64,000 bases of DNA, taken from Allocatelliglobosispora scoriae. Lineage in GTDB: Bacteria; Actinomycetota; Actinomycetes; Mycobacteriales; Micromonosporaceae. The stretch covers positions 434,001 to 498,000 of the forward strand of contig NZ_JACHMN010000001.1 in the NCBI RefSeq assembly GCF_014204945.1. The letters run 5' to 3'. The notes under the pieces are model-generated. The model saw only the letters and a program-made list of their open reading frames with translations. It was not told the DNA's origin and searched no databases. Below are positions 39,410-47,405 of this stretch, piece by piece. The translations under genes were made by a program, and so were the position numbers. Every line of letters begins with the position of its first letter. The first letter of the stretch is position 1.

Positions 39410-40909
39410 GTGGCACGGGATAGCCAGGACCCGGTCGCCGCTGAGTGGGTGGTCTTCCGCGACCTCACCGCCGCCGGACGCTCAGCCGAGGCCATCGAGC
39501 TGGCCGAGCGCATCGTGGCGGAGTCGCACGACCCCCGGCGGGTGGCGCAGGCCCTGATCGAGAAGCTCGTCGGCCTCATCAACATGGGCGAGGCGAGGCG
39601 CTTCGGCCCGCTGCTCGACCAGATCCACGGCATGCTCCGCGACGCACCCGACCCGAGGCTCATCGGCGAGTTCCACGCCATGGTCGCCCACATCGCGTTC
39701 GAGCACGGCTCCTTCGGCAAGGCGATGATGTACGCGGTCCACGCCGAGCGGTCACTGCGCCGGATGAACGACGTCAACCTCGCCGCCGTCGACTCCTGGC
39801 ACGACCTCGCCAGCGCCTACTCCCTGATGGGATTCCACCCCAAGGCGCTGGAGTGCCAGCGCGAAGCGGCCCGGCTCTGCGCCGCCGCCGGCCTCTCCCC
39901 CGCCATGTCGATCTTCATCGAGGCGCAGGTACGCGCGGCCCTCTCCCTCGACCAGCGCGGCGACACCGACGGATGCGTCCGGCACCTGAAGTCCCTCATC
40001 GCCGCCAGCCAGACCCTGCTGCCCGACCTCGTCGTGGTCGAACGCGTACCGCTGCGCTACGCCGCCCAGCGCCTCGCCGCCCTCGGCCACCCCGTGACGC
40101 TGGCCGTGCCGCCGAGCACCCAGGTCGACGACCAGGTCGTCGCCGACATCGTCCGGCTCGGCGACGCCTGCGAGGCGATCGCCGCCGGAGATCCCGGGAA
40201 GGCCGTCGCGGTGCTCGACGACGCGCCCCGGGCCATCGACATCCTCGGCACCGCCGAACCGCTGCGGCTGCGCTCGCTCGCCCTGACCCAGCTCGGCGAC
40301 CTCGCCGGAGCCCTGGAGACCGAGCGGGCGATCCTGCGGCTGCTCACCGCCGAGGACAAGCACACCCGCGACCTGTTCGCCGCGAGCGTCAGCGCCCGCC
40401 TCGACCAGGACCGGCTGCGCCGGGTCGCCGTGCAGTACGCCGACCAGGCCTCCACCGACCCGCTCACCGGTCTGCCCAACCGGCGCCCGGTCGCCGGGTT
40501 CGTCGCGGGGCTGGCCCGGCGCGGCCTGAACGCCATGTTCGGCGTGCTCGACCTCGACGGGTTCAAGGCCGTCAACGACACCCACGGCCACCCCTCCGGC
40601 GACCTGGTGCTGCAGCGGATCGCGGGGATCTTCGCGCGGACCATCCGCCAGGGTGACCTGCTGACCCGCCACGGCGGCGACGAGTTCGTGGTGATCCTGC
40701 CCGGCACCTCCGCCGCGGGCGCCGAGGAGATCGGCGCCCGGATCAAGGCGGCGGTCGACGCCGAGGACTGGGACCTGCTCGTCCCCGGCACCCCGGTCTC
40801 GGTGAGCATCGGCTGGGCCGAGCTGACCGGCGACGCCGACGCCGCCCTGCGCGCCGCCGACGACGCGCTCTACCGCATCAAACGGGCCCGGGCGGCGCTG
40901 CCCACCTGA
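39410..40909 (+). CDS. TPR-like protein with GGDEF (diguanylate cyclase) domain
   Basis: A 499-residue protein from GTG 39410. Residues ~1-320 are an alpha-helical TPR-like sensor without membrane segments. Residues ~335-495 are GGDEF: TDPLTGLPNRRPV, VLDLDGFKAVNDTHGH and the active-site HGGDEFVVIL are intact, so it should make cyclic di-GMP from two GTP in the cytosol. No RxxD inhibitory site immediately before the motif is evident. No EAL domain is attached. Confidence 0.9.
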   Translation: MARDSQDPVAAEWVVFRDLTAAGRSAEAIELAERIVAESHDPRRVAQALIEKLVGLINMGEARRFGPLLDQIHGMLRDAPDPRLIGEFHAMVAHIAFEHGSFGKAMMYAVHAERSLRRMNDVNLAAVDSWHDLASAYSLMGFHPKALECQREAARLCAAAGLSPAMSIFIEAQVRAALSLDQRGDTDGCVRHLKSLIAASQTLLPDLVVVERVPLRYAAQRLAALGHPVTLAVPPSTQVDDQVVADIVRLGDACEAIAAGDPGKAVAVLDDAPRAIDILGTAEPLRLRSLALTQLGDLAGALETERAILRLLTAEDKHTRDLFAASVSARLDQDRLRRVAVQYADQASTDPLTGLPNRRPVAGFVAGLARRGLNAMFGVLDLDGFKAVNDTHGHPSGDLVLQRIAGIFARTIRQGDLLTRHGGDEFVVILPGTSAAGAEEIGARIKAAVDAEDWDLLVPGTPVSVSIGWAELTGDADAALRAADDALYRIKRARAALPT

Positions 40910-41009
40910 TGTTCACGCGGTCGCCACCCTCGCGCTCCACGGGGTTGGCGCTTGAGGTCGATAGTCCGAGTTGATCGGATCTTGACACTGCCCTCAAGGA
41001 GCACACCCG

Positions 41010-42731
41010 ATGGGACTGCACCACCACGGCGGCCACGCCCACGACCATGCGCACGACCACGACCACCTCACCGCACCGGTCGACAGCTCGCACGTCTTCG
41101 ACACGTCCATCCCCGACAGTGAGCTCTCGCCCGGCGAGGTCTCCCGGCGCGGCCTGCTGCGCGGCGTCGGCCTGCTCGGCGCGGGTGCCGTCGCCGCCGG
41201 TGCGCTCGCCGCACCCGACGCCGCGGACGCCCACGACGGGGGCCCGTTCGGCCGGTCCTGGCACCAGGGCCGCCGCAGCGGATACCAGTGGCTCGCCGGC
41301 GACCACCACATCCACACCCAGTACAGCTCCGACGGCATGTACCGGGTGATCGACCACGTGCGGCACGCCAACGCGTACGGGCTGGACTGGATGGTCATCA
41401 CCGACCACGGCAGCCTGGCGCACGCCAAGCTCGGCGTCGATCTCGTCAACCCGCAGATCGTCGCCGCCCGCAGCGACGTCCCCGACACCCTGGTCTTCCA
41501 GGGTCTGGAGTGGAACATCCCGGCCGCCGAGCACGGCACGGTCTTCGTGCACCCCAGCCGCAACGAGGTCGCGGTCCTGAAGGAGTTCGAGAACACCTTC
41601 GACGGTGCCGTGACGAACACGACCGCCTCGACCCCGGCCAACGAGGCCCTCGCGATCGCGGGCGTCAACTTCCTCGCCGGTGCCGTCACCTCGCGCCGCA
41701 TCCCCGACGCGCTCTTCCTCGCCAACCACCCGGCCCGCAAGGGCCTGGACTCGCCGCACGAGATCCGGGGCTGGCGCGACGCGCAGCCGCGGATCGCGAT
41801 CGGCTTCGAGGGCGCCCCCGGCCACCAGGCCGCCGGCATCCCGGCGCCGTTCGGACCGGGTTCGGGCCGCGGGTTCTACGACGGGTCGCCCAGCGCGCAG
41901 TCGTTCGCGCCCTACCCGCTGGAGAGCTACCGCACCTGGGGCGGCTTCGACTGGATGACCGCGACCGTCGGCGGCCTCTGGGACAGCCTCCTCGCCGAGG
42001 GCAAGCCGTGGTGGATCACCGCGAACTCCGACTCGCACACCGTCTACAACGACACCTCCGACCGGGGCCCGGGCAGCGACTTCAACACCAACGGCCGCTA
42101 CAACGACCCCGTCTACGGCGGCGGCAAGACCGCCACGACCAGCGGTGACTTCTGGCCCGGCTTCTACAGCCGCACCCACGTCGGCGCGACCGGCTTCTCC
42201 TACGCGGCGGTCATGGACGGCCTGCGCGCGGGCCGGGTCTGGGTCGACCACGGCGGCCTCGTCGACGGCCTCGATGTCAAGGTCCGGGCCGGGTCGCACT
42301 GGGTGACGCTCGGCGACACCCTCGTCGCCCGGCGCGGCAGCAGGATCCAGCTCTCCGTCACGGTCGACCTCGCGTCGCAGCCCAACTGGGCCCAGTTCAT
42401 CCCCAAGCTGGCCCGCGTCGACCTGATCCGCGGCGCGGTGACCGGAGCGGTCGCCGACCGCGACGTCTTCACCACGGCGCGGACGAGGGTGGAGAAGTCG
42501 TTCGAGGTCACCGCCACCAGCGGCCAGGTCACCTTCACCTACGACCTCGGCACCCTCGACCAGGGGTTCTACGTGCGGCTTCGCGGCACCGACGGCAACC
42601 GCACCGCACCGGGCCATCTCGGTGCGGTGATCGACCCGGTCGGCCCGGCGATGGACGTCGTCGGCGACGCCGACCCGTGGAAGGACCTCTGGTTCTACAC
42701 CAACCCGATCTGGGTCGTCGCAAGCCGATGA
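41010..42731 (+). CDS. Tat-exported PHP-domain phosphoesterase
   Basis: A 573-residue protein with a His/Asp-rich N-terminus (residues 4-20), a Tat signal SRRGLLRGVGLLGAG (45-59, Arg46-Arg47) and the PHP metal motifs HHIHTQYSSDGMYR, WMVITDHGS, PWWITANSDSHTV. A C-terminal beta-sandwich follows (~400-573). PHP proteins are trinuclear-metal phosphoesterases; the unusual His-rich leader probably delivers or buffers metal before export. Its stop overlaps the next start by ATGA. Confidence 0.85.
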   Translation: MGLHHHGGHAHDHAHDHDHLTAPVDSSHVFDTSIPDSELSPGEVSRRGLLRGVGLLGAGAVAAGALAAPDAADAHDGGPFGRSWHQGRRSGYQWLAGDHHIHTQYSSDGMYRVIDHVRHANAYGLDWMVITDHGSLAHAKLGVDLVNPQIVAARSDVPDTLVFQGLEWNIPAAEHGTVFVHPSRNEVAVLKEFENTFDGAVTNTTASTPANEALAIAGVNFLAGAVTSRRIPDALFLANHPARKGLDSPHEIRGWRDAQPRIAIGFEGAPGHQAAGIPAPFGPGSGRGFYDGSPSAQSFAPYPLESYRTWGGFDWMTATVGGLWDSLLAEGKPWWITANSDSHTVYNDTSDRGPGSDFNTNGRYNDPVYGGGKTATTSGDFWPGFYSRTHVGATGFSYAAVMDGLRAGRVWVDHGGLVDGLDVKVRAGSHWVTLGDTLVARRGSRIQLSVTVDLASQPNWAQFIPKLARVDLIRGAVTGAVADRDVFTTARTRVEKSFEVTATSGQVTFTYDLGTLDQGFYVRLRGTDGNRTAPGHLGAVIDPVGPAMDVVGDADPWKDLWFYTNPIWVVASR

Positions 42732-43402
42732 GCAGCCGCGCTGGCACGAGGAGTGAGGGAACGCAGCGAGTGAGCCCCGCAGGGCGCGCCAGTGACAGCG
42801 CTGGCACGAGGAGTGAGGGAGCGCAGCGAGTGAGCCCCGCAGGGCGCGCCGGGAACAGCGCTGGCACGAGGAGTGAGGGAGCGCAGCGAGTGAGCCCCGC
42901 AGGGCGCGCCGGAGACATCATCGGACTCGACCTCGGCCACGCGACGGCGCGTGAGGCCGAGCACTGGCTGGCGGAGCTGCCGCCGGTGGTCGGCCTGACC
43001 GCCTGCACCCATCTCGTGCACGGCGGCGACCGGCCCCGGGTGATCATCACGGTCGACTCGCCCGAGCCGCTGACCCTGCCGCAGGCCGGGTCGCCAGCGG
43101 CGGACGAGGCGGCCATCGCACACGAGCGCCGCCGGTCCGGCCGCGCGGTCCGCTATCCGGGCCATGAGGAGCTGACGGGTACGGTCAGCGTCGCCTACCT
43201 GCTCGGCCGCACCGCGATCGAGGAGGTCCGGGTGCTCGGCGGCGGACCGCAGCCGACCGCCCTGACCCTGCTGGAGACCAGGGCCTTCGTCCGGCCGCAG
43301 TGGCTCGACGGGCACCTGGTGCTGATCACCACCCGGGCCGCGGGCGGGCGGATCGCCCCGTTCGAGGTCCCCAACCCGACCCCGTGCTGCGGCGGCCACT
43401 GA
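42728..43402 (+). CDS. Hypothetical protein with three in-frame repeat insertions at the N-terminus
   Basis: A 224-residue protein from ATG 42728, coupled to the PHP gene. Residues ~4-63 are three 20-residue units (SAGTRSEGAQRVSPAGRAG) encoded by the dispersed repeat element. The native protein appears to resume at DIIGLDLGHATAREAEHWLAEL and runs on through VVGLTACTHLVHGGDRPRV to FEVPNPTPCCGGH. No family recognised; the paired Cys and final GGH may bind metal, in keeping with the metal-dependent neighbour. Confidence 0.7.
   Translation: MSSRAGTRSEGTQRVSPAGRASDSAGTRSEGAQRVSPAGRAGNSAGTRSEGAQRVSPAGRAGDIIGLDLGHATAREAEHWLAELPPVVGLTACTHLVHGGDRPRVIITVDSPEPLTLPQAGSPAADEAAIAHERRRSGRAVRYPGHEELTGTVSVAYLLGRTAIEEVRVLGGGPQPTALTLLETRAFVRPQWLDGHLVLITTRAAGGRIAPFEVPNPTPCCGGH
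42738..42910 (+). repeat. Three tandem copies of the dispersed GC-rich element, 60-bp period, inside a gene
   Basis: Copies at 42738-42790, 42798-42850 and 42858-42910 differ by only one or two bases within the element. The 60-base period keeps the reading frame. Sequence: GCGCTGGCACGAGGAGTGAG ... AGCCCCGCAGGGCGCGCC. Confidence 0.9.
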
Positions 43403-43414
43403 ACGGGCAAGGGT

Positions 43415-43494
43415 AAGGGGGCAACTCTTCAAGAGTTGTTGCTTCAGGCCGCCAGGCCTTAACAACAACTCTTGAAGAGTTGCCCCCTTTTTTT
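43415..43494. terminator. Bidirectional intrinsic terminator with T-run and AACTCTTSAAGAGTT core
   Basis: Perfect 27-bp arms (43415-43441 and 43463-43489) and a 21-base loop with its own GGCC..GGCC pair, followed by seven T. It is the only member of the family here with a canonical U-tract. Confidence 0.85.
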
Positions 43495-43505
43495 ACTGGC
43501 GGAGG

Positions 43506-43928
43506 TCAGGCCACGGGGCCGACGTAGAGCCACTGGCCGTCCTCGCGGACGAAACGGCTGTTCTCCCTCAGGACGCCGTCGCGGACACCGTCGGTGTAGT
43601 GGGCCTCGAACTGCACGGTGCCCTCGCTGTCGAAGAGCGCGCCGCCGGTCTGCTCCAGCACCGTCAGCCCGGTGTAGCGGGGGCCGTCATCCGGGAAGAG
43701 CTTCGCCGGGCGGGTCGTCGGGTGCCAGGTACGCAGCAGGTAGGCGACGTCGTAGCGCACGAACGCGGCGTACCGCGAGCGCATGAGCTGCTCCGCGGTC
43801 GGTGCCGTCTCGTCACCTCGGTGGAACCGGCCGCAGCACTGCTCGTAGGACGGCCCGAGCGCGCAGGGGCACGGGGCGCCGGGCTGGTTGCGTGGATCTT
43901 CTGGGGTCACCAGCCCATTGTCGGTCAT
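43506..43928 (-). CDS. YchJ family protein with SEC-C motif
   Basis: A 140-residue protein. The N-terminal zinc motif CPCALGPSYEQCCGRFH (CxCx8CCxxxH) is the SEC-C knuckle. The rest is the NTF2-like YchJ domain (TAEQLMRSRYAAFVRYDVAYLLRTWHPTTRP ... RFVREDGQWLYVGP). Function is not established; the zinc knuckle suggests binding to protein or ribosome. It ends beside the T-run terminator. Confidence 0.9.
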   Translation of the reverse strand: MTDNGLVTPEDPRNQPGAPCPCALGPSYEQCCGRFHRGDETAPTAEQLMRSRYAAFVRYDVAYLLRTWHPTTRPAKLFPDDGPRYTGLTVLEQTGGALFDSEGTVQFEAHYTDGVRDGVLRENSRFVREDGQWLYVGPVA

Positions 43929-43990
43929 CCGGGCCGCCGTGGTGCAGCGGCCCGGATGACCTCGGTCACTGGGAGCTGTCTGCGGCGCGA

Positions 43991-44758
43991 TCAGCCAGCG
44001 TTGCCGAAGGCCGTGATGGCGTGCGCCTTGCCCAGCGTGCCGTGGATGGTGACGATCCAGTACTCGCCGGTCGCGGTGAACTGGGCGCTGTAGACCCAGT
44101 GCGGCTCGGGCGTCAGGGTCAGCGTGTAACCGGCCGGCGGGGCGTCGACGACGATGCTGTCGACGACCGACTGCGAGGCGAGCGCCACCATCCGCGGTTT
44201 GTTGTGGTTGGCGAACGCGTCCAGGAACTCCCGGGCGTACTTCTCGGCGTTGTCGTGGTAGACCGTCGAGTCCAGCTTGAACTCGGTCACCGGCTTCGGG
44301 CCGGGCTCGTTGCGCAGCTTGATGATCACATCCGAGCCGAGCTTGTTGCGGTAGGTGCAGTACGTCGAACCCATCGCACCATCACACTGCACCAGCGACC
44401 AGTGCATATCGATCTTCGGGGTACCCAGTGCGCTGAGTTGCGAGTACGCCGTGTCCTGCAGCAACGTGTGCAGCTTGGCGCTGTCGCACTTGAGCCAGGA
44501 CTTCATCACGTCCAGGGCGGTGCCGCTGCCGCCGGTGACGGTGCCGGAGATGGCGCAGCCGCCGCCCGCCGATCCGCTCGGGGCCGGGCCCGCCGGTGCG
44601 GTCCCCGTGGGCTCCGCGGTGGGGACCGGCGACTCGGAGGAGGAGAGGTTGGTGTTCGCCGTCGCGTTGGCGTTGGGGCTGGATGACGGCTTGGCGCATC
44701 CGGTGGCCATGACGGCCAGCCCGATGATGATCGCAGTGGTGCTGGCTGCCCTGCGCAT
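43991..44758 (-). CDS. Lipoprotein of unknown function
   Basis: A 255-residue protein with signal peptide and lipobox (VMATGC, Cys21). A Ser/Pro/Ala-rich linker (~25-65) leads to a soluble domain with four cysteines, probably two disulfides (WLKCDSAK, SLVQCDGAMGSTYCTYRNK). An NTF2-like fold is plausible from YAREFLDAFANHNKPRMVALASQ. Anchored on the outer face of the membrane. Confidence 0.72.
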   Translation of the reverse strand: MRRAASTTAIIIGLAVMATGCAKPSSSPNANATANTNLSSSESPVPTAEPTGTAPAGPAPSGSAGGGCAISGTVTGGSGTALDVMKSWLKCDSAKLHTLLQDTAYSQLSALGTPKIDMHWSLVQCDGAMGSTYCTYRNKLGSDVIIKLRNEPGPKPVTEFKLDSTVYHDNAEKYAREFLDAFANHNKPRMVALASQSVVDSIVVDAPPAGYTLTLTPEPHWVYSAQFTATGEYWIVTIHGTLGKAHAITAFGNAG

Positions 44759-44900
44759 GACTGTTCTTCCTCCGGGAGGTACGGGTGTTCGACGCCCTTC
44801 ACGCTAGGGGCGCCCGGGGTGGGGCCACATCAGTCGTTGTACGGAACTTTGCCGGACCGGCGGGTCTCCGTACCGGCCTCCGGAGCCGGCGGCGACGCGG

Positions 44901-46748
44901 TCAGCTGTGACCGAAGGCGTTGAACGCGACGAGGATCGCGACCGGCACGGGCGCGAGGAGCAGCAGCGCCCACGGCGGCGACGCGCTGGGCCGGGCGGGC
45001 GGCGCCACGGTGGGCGTGAACCGGCTCCGCGCGTGGTCCAGGCCCGCCCGCAGCGACTCCGCCGTGCGCCCGCCCCGCTTCGCCTGCGCGGTGACCGAGG
45101 CCGCTCCGTGCCGGTCCGAGATGACGTGGACGATGTCGCCCTCGACCGTGATGTCGGTGACCTCCGGCCACGGGGCGGTGAAGCCGCCGATGATCCCGGT
45201 GATCGCGACACCGCCCGCGTTCCAGGCGACGGCGGCGCGAAGCCAGATCCGGTAGCCGACGAAGCAGCAGACCACGGTGGCCGCGACCGCGGCGATCCAG
45301 GCGCCGGTCCGCGGGAGTAGCCGGATGACCTCCGCCAGGGCGAGCGGCATCGACACGGTGAGCAGCAGCCCCAGGAGCCGCGGCTTGTGGTGGCGGTGGA
45401 CCAGCTCCGGCGGCGCCGCCACCTCGGCGTCCGGGATCAGCGCCAGCCGGTCCGCCGGGACCGGCGCCGACCGGGCCGGTGCCGACCGGGCCGGTGCCGC
45501 GGCGGCGTCCGGCACCGGTGGGGCGCCGTCGGCGAGTGCGGTGAAGGAGGCCGCGGACCGGACCGGGACGACGCGGACCACGGTCACCAGGTGCCGCTGC
45601 TCGTCGGCGACGACGCAGAGCTGCCCGATGACGGGCGCGCCGTAGAGAACGCGGGCCTCCACGGTGTCCAGGTCGCCGACCTCCTGATCGTCGTCGAAGT
45701 CGTCGTCCTCGTCCTCGTCGAGGGGGGTCGGCGCGGTCGGCCGGGTCTCGGTGGCGGCCGACGCCGCTGGGAGGTAATCGAGCACGTCGAGGCTCGCGAT
45801 CGGTGCGTCGCCGGTGCGGGCGTCACCGGCGAAGAGGTCGCCCCGCCAGTTGACGAAGACGCCGCTCGCGGGGTGGAGGCCGGTCAGCGGCGCCCGCAAC
45901 TCCTCGCGCCGCCGACGGCCCCGCCACCACAGGGCGCCCCCGACGAAGACGAGCCCGGCCGCGAGGGCGTGCCAGCCGGTCCCGTCGTAGGGCTCCGTCA
46001 ACGGCTGCCGCAGGCCCTGGCCGTTGACGGCGAGCCGGAGCTCACTGCCGACCGGGTAGCTCGCCACGTCGAGAACGGGGATCGTGAAGGGTTCCCCGCC
46101 GGTGCGCCTGACCCGGAGGGTGAACTCGTCGACGTGGCCGTCGACGACGGTGGTGACCACCTGGGCGGTTCGCTGCTGCGCGTCCATCTCCTGCTGGTGC
46201 GCGGTGGCGTACCAGCCCAGGCCCGCTCCGGCGGCGATGAGCAGCAGGCCGAGGACTCTCCGGACCAGGCCCGGGCGGGTGCGGGGACCCTCGGCGAGGG
46301 TGGGGAGCGTGACGCTGCCGGTCCGCCCGGCCCACAGCTCCACGGCTTCGCTGCGCGGCCGCCGGGTCGCCAGCCAGGCACAGGCAAGGGCGACCACCGC
46401 GTACGCGATGAGCAGCCGTGTGCCGACCGGGGACGCCTCCGCCGGGTGCCGGCTGTCCCACCAGGACTGTCCGGCGGCGCCGAGTGCCGCGGCGGCGGCA
46501 GCGGCCCACGGCAGCAGCCAGCCGAGCAGCAGCGAGGTGAGCACCAGCCCCACGGCGACGGCGCCCAGGACGTCGTGGCCGCAGGGCCTCGCCTCCGTGC
46601 AGGTGAGCACCGGGGCGAGGTTCGCGTTGAGCGCGACGACCAGCAGGCCGGTGGCGAAGATCGTCCAGCCCGCCAGCCGCCGCAGCCCGCGCCGAGGTCC
46701 GGCGGAGACGAGCAGGCGGGCATCGGCGGTGGTGAGGGCGGCGGGCAC
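44901..46748 (-). CDS. Large membrane protein of unknown function
   Basis: A 615-residue protein. Four to five membrane helices lie in ~25-175, another at ~265-285, and a pair near ~465-510 (LLGLLLTVSMPLALAEVI, WIAAVAATVVCCFVGYRIWL). An acidic stretch (DEDEDDDFDDDQEVGDLD) lies at ~345-365. A PH-like segment near the end (VAITGIIGGFTAPWPEVTDITVEGDIVHVIS) resembles the domain of bacterial membrane PH proteins (bPH2). No enzymatic motif seen. Confidence 0.65.
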   Translation of the reverse strand: MPAALTTADARLLVSAGPRRGLRRLAGWTIFATGLLVVALNANLAPVLTCTEARPCGHDVLGAVAVGLVLTSLLLGWLLPWAAAAAAALGAAGQSWWDSRHPAEASPVGTRLLIAYAVVALACAWLATRRPRSEAVELWAGRTGSVTLPTLAEGPRTRPGLVRRVLGLLLIAAGAGLGWYATAHQQEMDAQQRTAQVVTTVVDGHVDEFTLRVRRTGGEPFTIPVLDVASYPVGSELRLAVNGQGLRQPLTEPYDGTGWHALAAGLVFVGGALWWRGRRRREELRAPLTGLHPASGVFVNWRGDLFAGDARTGDAPIASLDVLDYLPAASAATETRPTAPTPLDEDEDDDFDDDQEVGDLDTVEARVLYGAPVIGQLCVVADEQRHLVTVVRVVPVRSAASFTALADGAPPVPDAAAAPARSAPARSAPVPADRLALIPDAEVAAPPELVHRHHKPRLLGLLLTVSMPLALAEVIRLLPRTGAWIAAVAATVVCCFVGYRIWLRAAVAWNAGGVAITGIIGGFTAPWPEVTDITVEGDIVHVISDRHGAASVTAQAKRGGRTAESLRAGLDHARSRFTPTVAPPARPSASPPWALLLLAPVPVAILVAFNAFGHS

Positions 46749-46781
46749 GTGAGGATTATTCCGCCCCGGCCACCACTTCTC

Positions 46782-46808
46782 CTATAGCGAACAAGATTCC
46801 CCTATAGT
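46782..46808 (+). promoter_or_regulatory. Duplicated CTATAG site, probable operator and leaderless promoter
   Basis: CCTATAGCGAAC and CCTATAGTGGAAC place CTATAG at 46782 and 46802, 20 bases apart. TATAGT (46803-46808) sits 6 bases before ATG 46815, the spacing of a -10 box for a leaderless transcript. The divergent membrane gene starts 34 bases on the other side. Confidence 0.5.
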
Positions 46809-46814
46809 GGAACG

Positions 46815-47405
46815 ATGTTGTTCTCCAACGGGCTCTCGATGAGCGGCCTCGGCGCCCGGATCCGGGCCGCCCGCGGTGCGGCCGGGCTGTCGCTCGACGC
46901 ACTCGCCGAGGTCAGCGGCGTCAGCCGCAGCATGGTCTCCGAGGTCGAGCGCGGCACCAAGACCCCCAGCGTCCTCGTGCTGGACCGGCTCGCCACCGCG
47001 CTGGGCACCTCCATCGCCGCCCTCCTCGACGAACCGGTCCGCGACGCCGTCGTGGTGCTGCGCCACGCCCGGCAGCGGGTCGTGCGCGACCCGGCGGGGT
47101 GGGAGCGCCGCATCCTCTCGCCGGTCCTGCCCGGCGTGGAGTTCGAGTTCATGCGGACCACGATCGGCGCGGGTGTCGACGCGGGCGAGTTCGCGCCGCA
47201 CCAGCCCGGATCCCGGGAGTACGTCGCGGTCGAGTCCGGTCGGCTCCGGCTCACCGTCGACGGCGACGAGCAGGTGCTCGACACCGGCGACTCGATCTAC
47301 TTCCCGGGCGACCGGCGCCACGCCTTCGCCAATCCCGGCAGCACCGACTGCGTCTACTACCTGGCGATGGCGCTGGGACAACCGAACGGAGCCGTCCATG
47401 GATGA
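46815..47405 (+). CDS. XRE regulator with C-terminal cupin domain
   Basis: A 196-residue regulator. HTH: LGARIRAARGAAGLSLDALAEVSGVSRSMVSEVERGTKTPS (~12-52). Cupin: VDAGEFAPHQPGSREYVAVESGRLRLTVDGDEQVLDTGDSIYFPGDRRHAFAN (~118-170), lacking one of the classic metal His, so it probably binds an organic ligand. It shares an 8-base overlap with the downstream PLP decarboxylase gene and likely controls it in response to the substrate. Confidence 0.9.
   Translation: MLFSNGLSMSGLGARIRAARGAAGLSLDALAEVSGVSRSMVSEVERGTKTPSVLVLDRLATALGTSIAALLDEPVRDAVVVLRHARQRVVRDPAGWERRILSPVLPGVEFEFMRTTIGAGVDAGEFAPHQPGSREYVAVESGRLRLTVDGDEQVLDTGDSIYFPGDRRHAFANPGSTDCVYYLAMALGQPNGAVHG

Noticed and set aside
42738-42910. Tandem array as a CRISPR or as a multi-core RiPP precursor
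   Set aside because: Units are contiguous without spacers, lie in a coding frame after a start codon, and the same element occurs singly elsewhere in both orientations.
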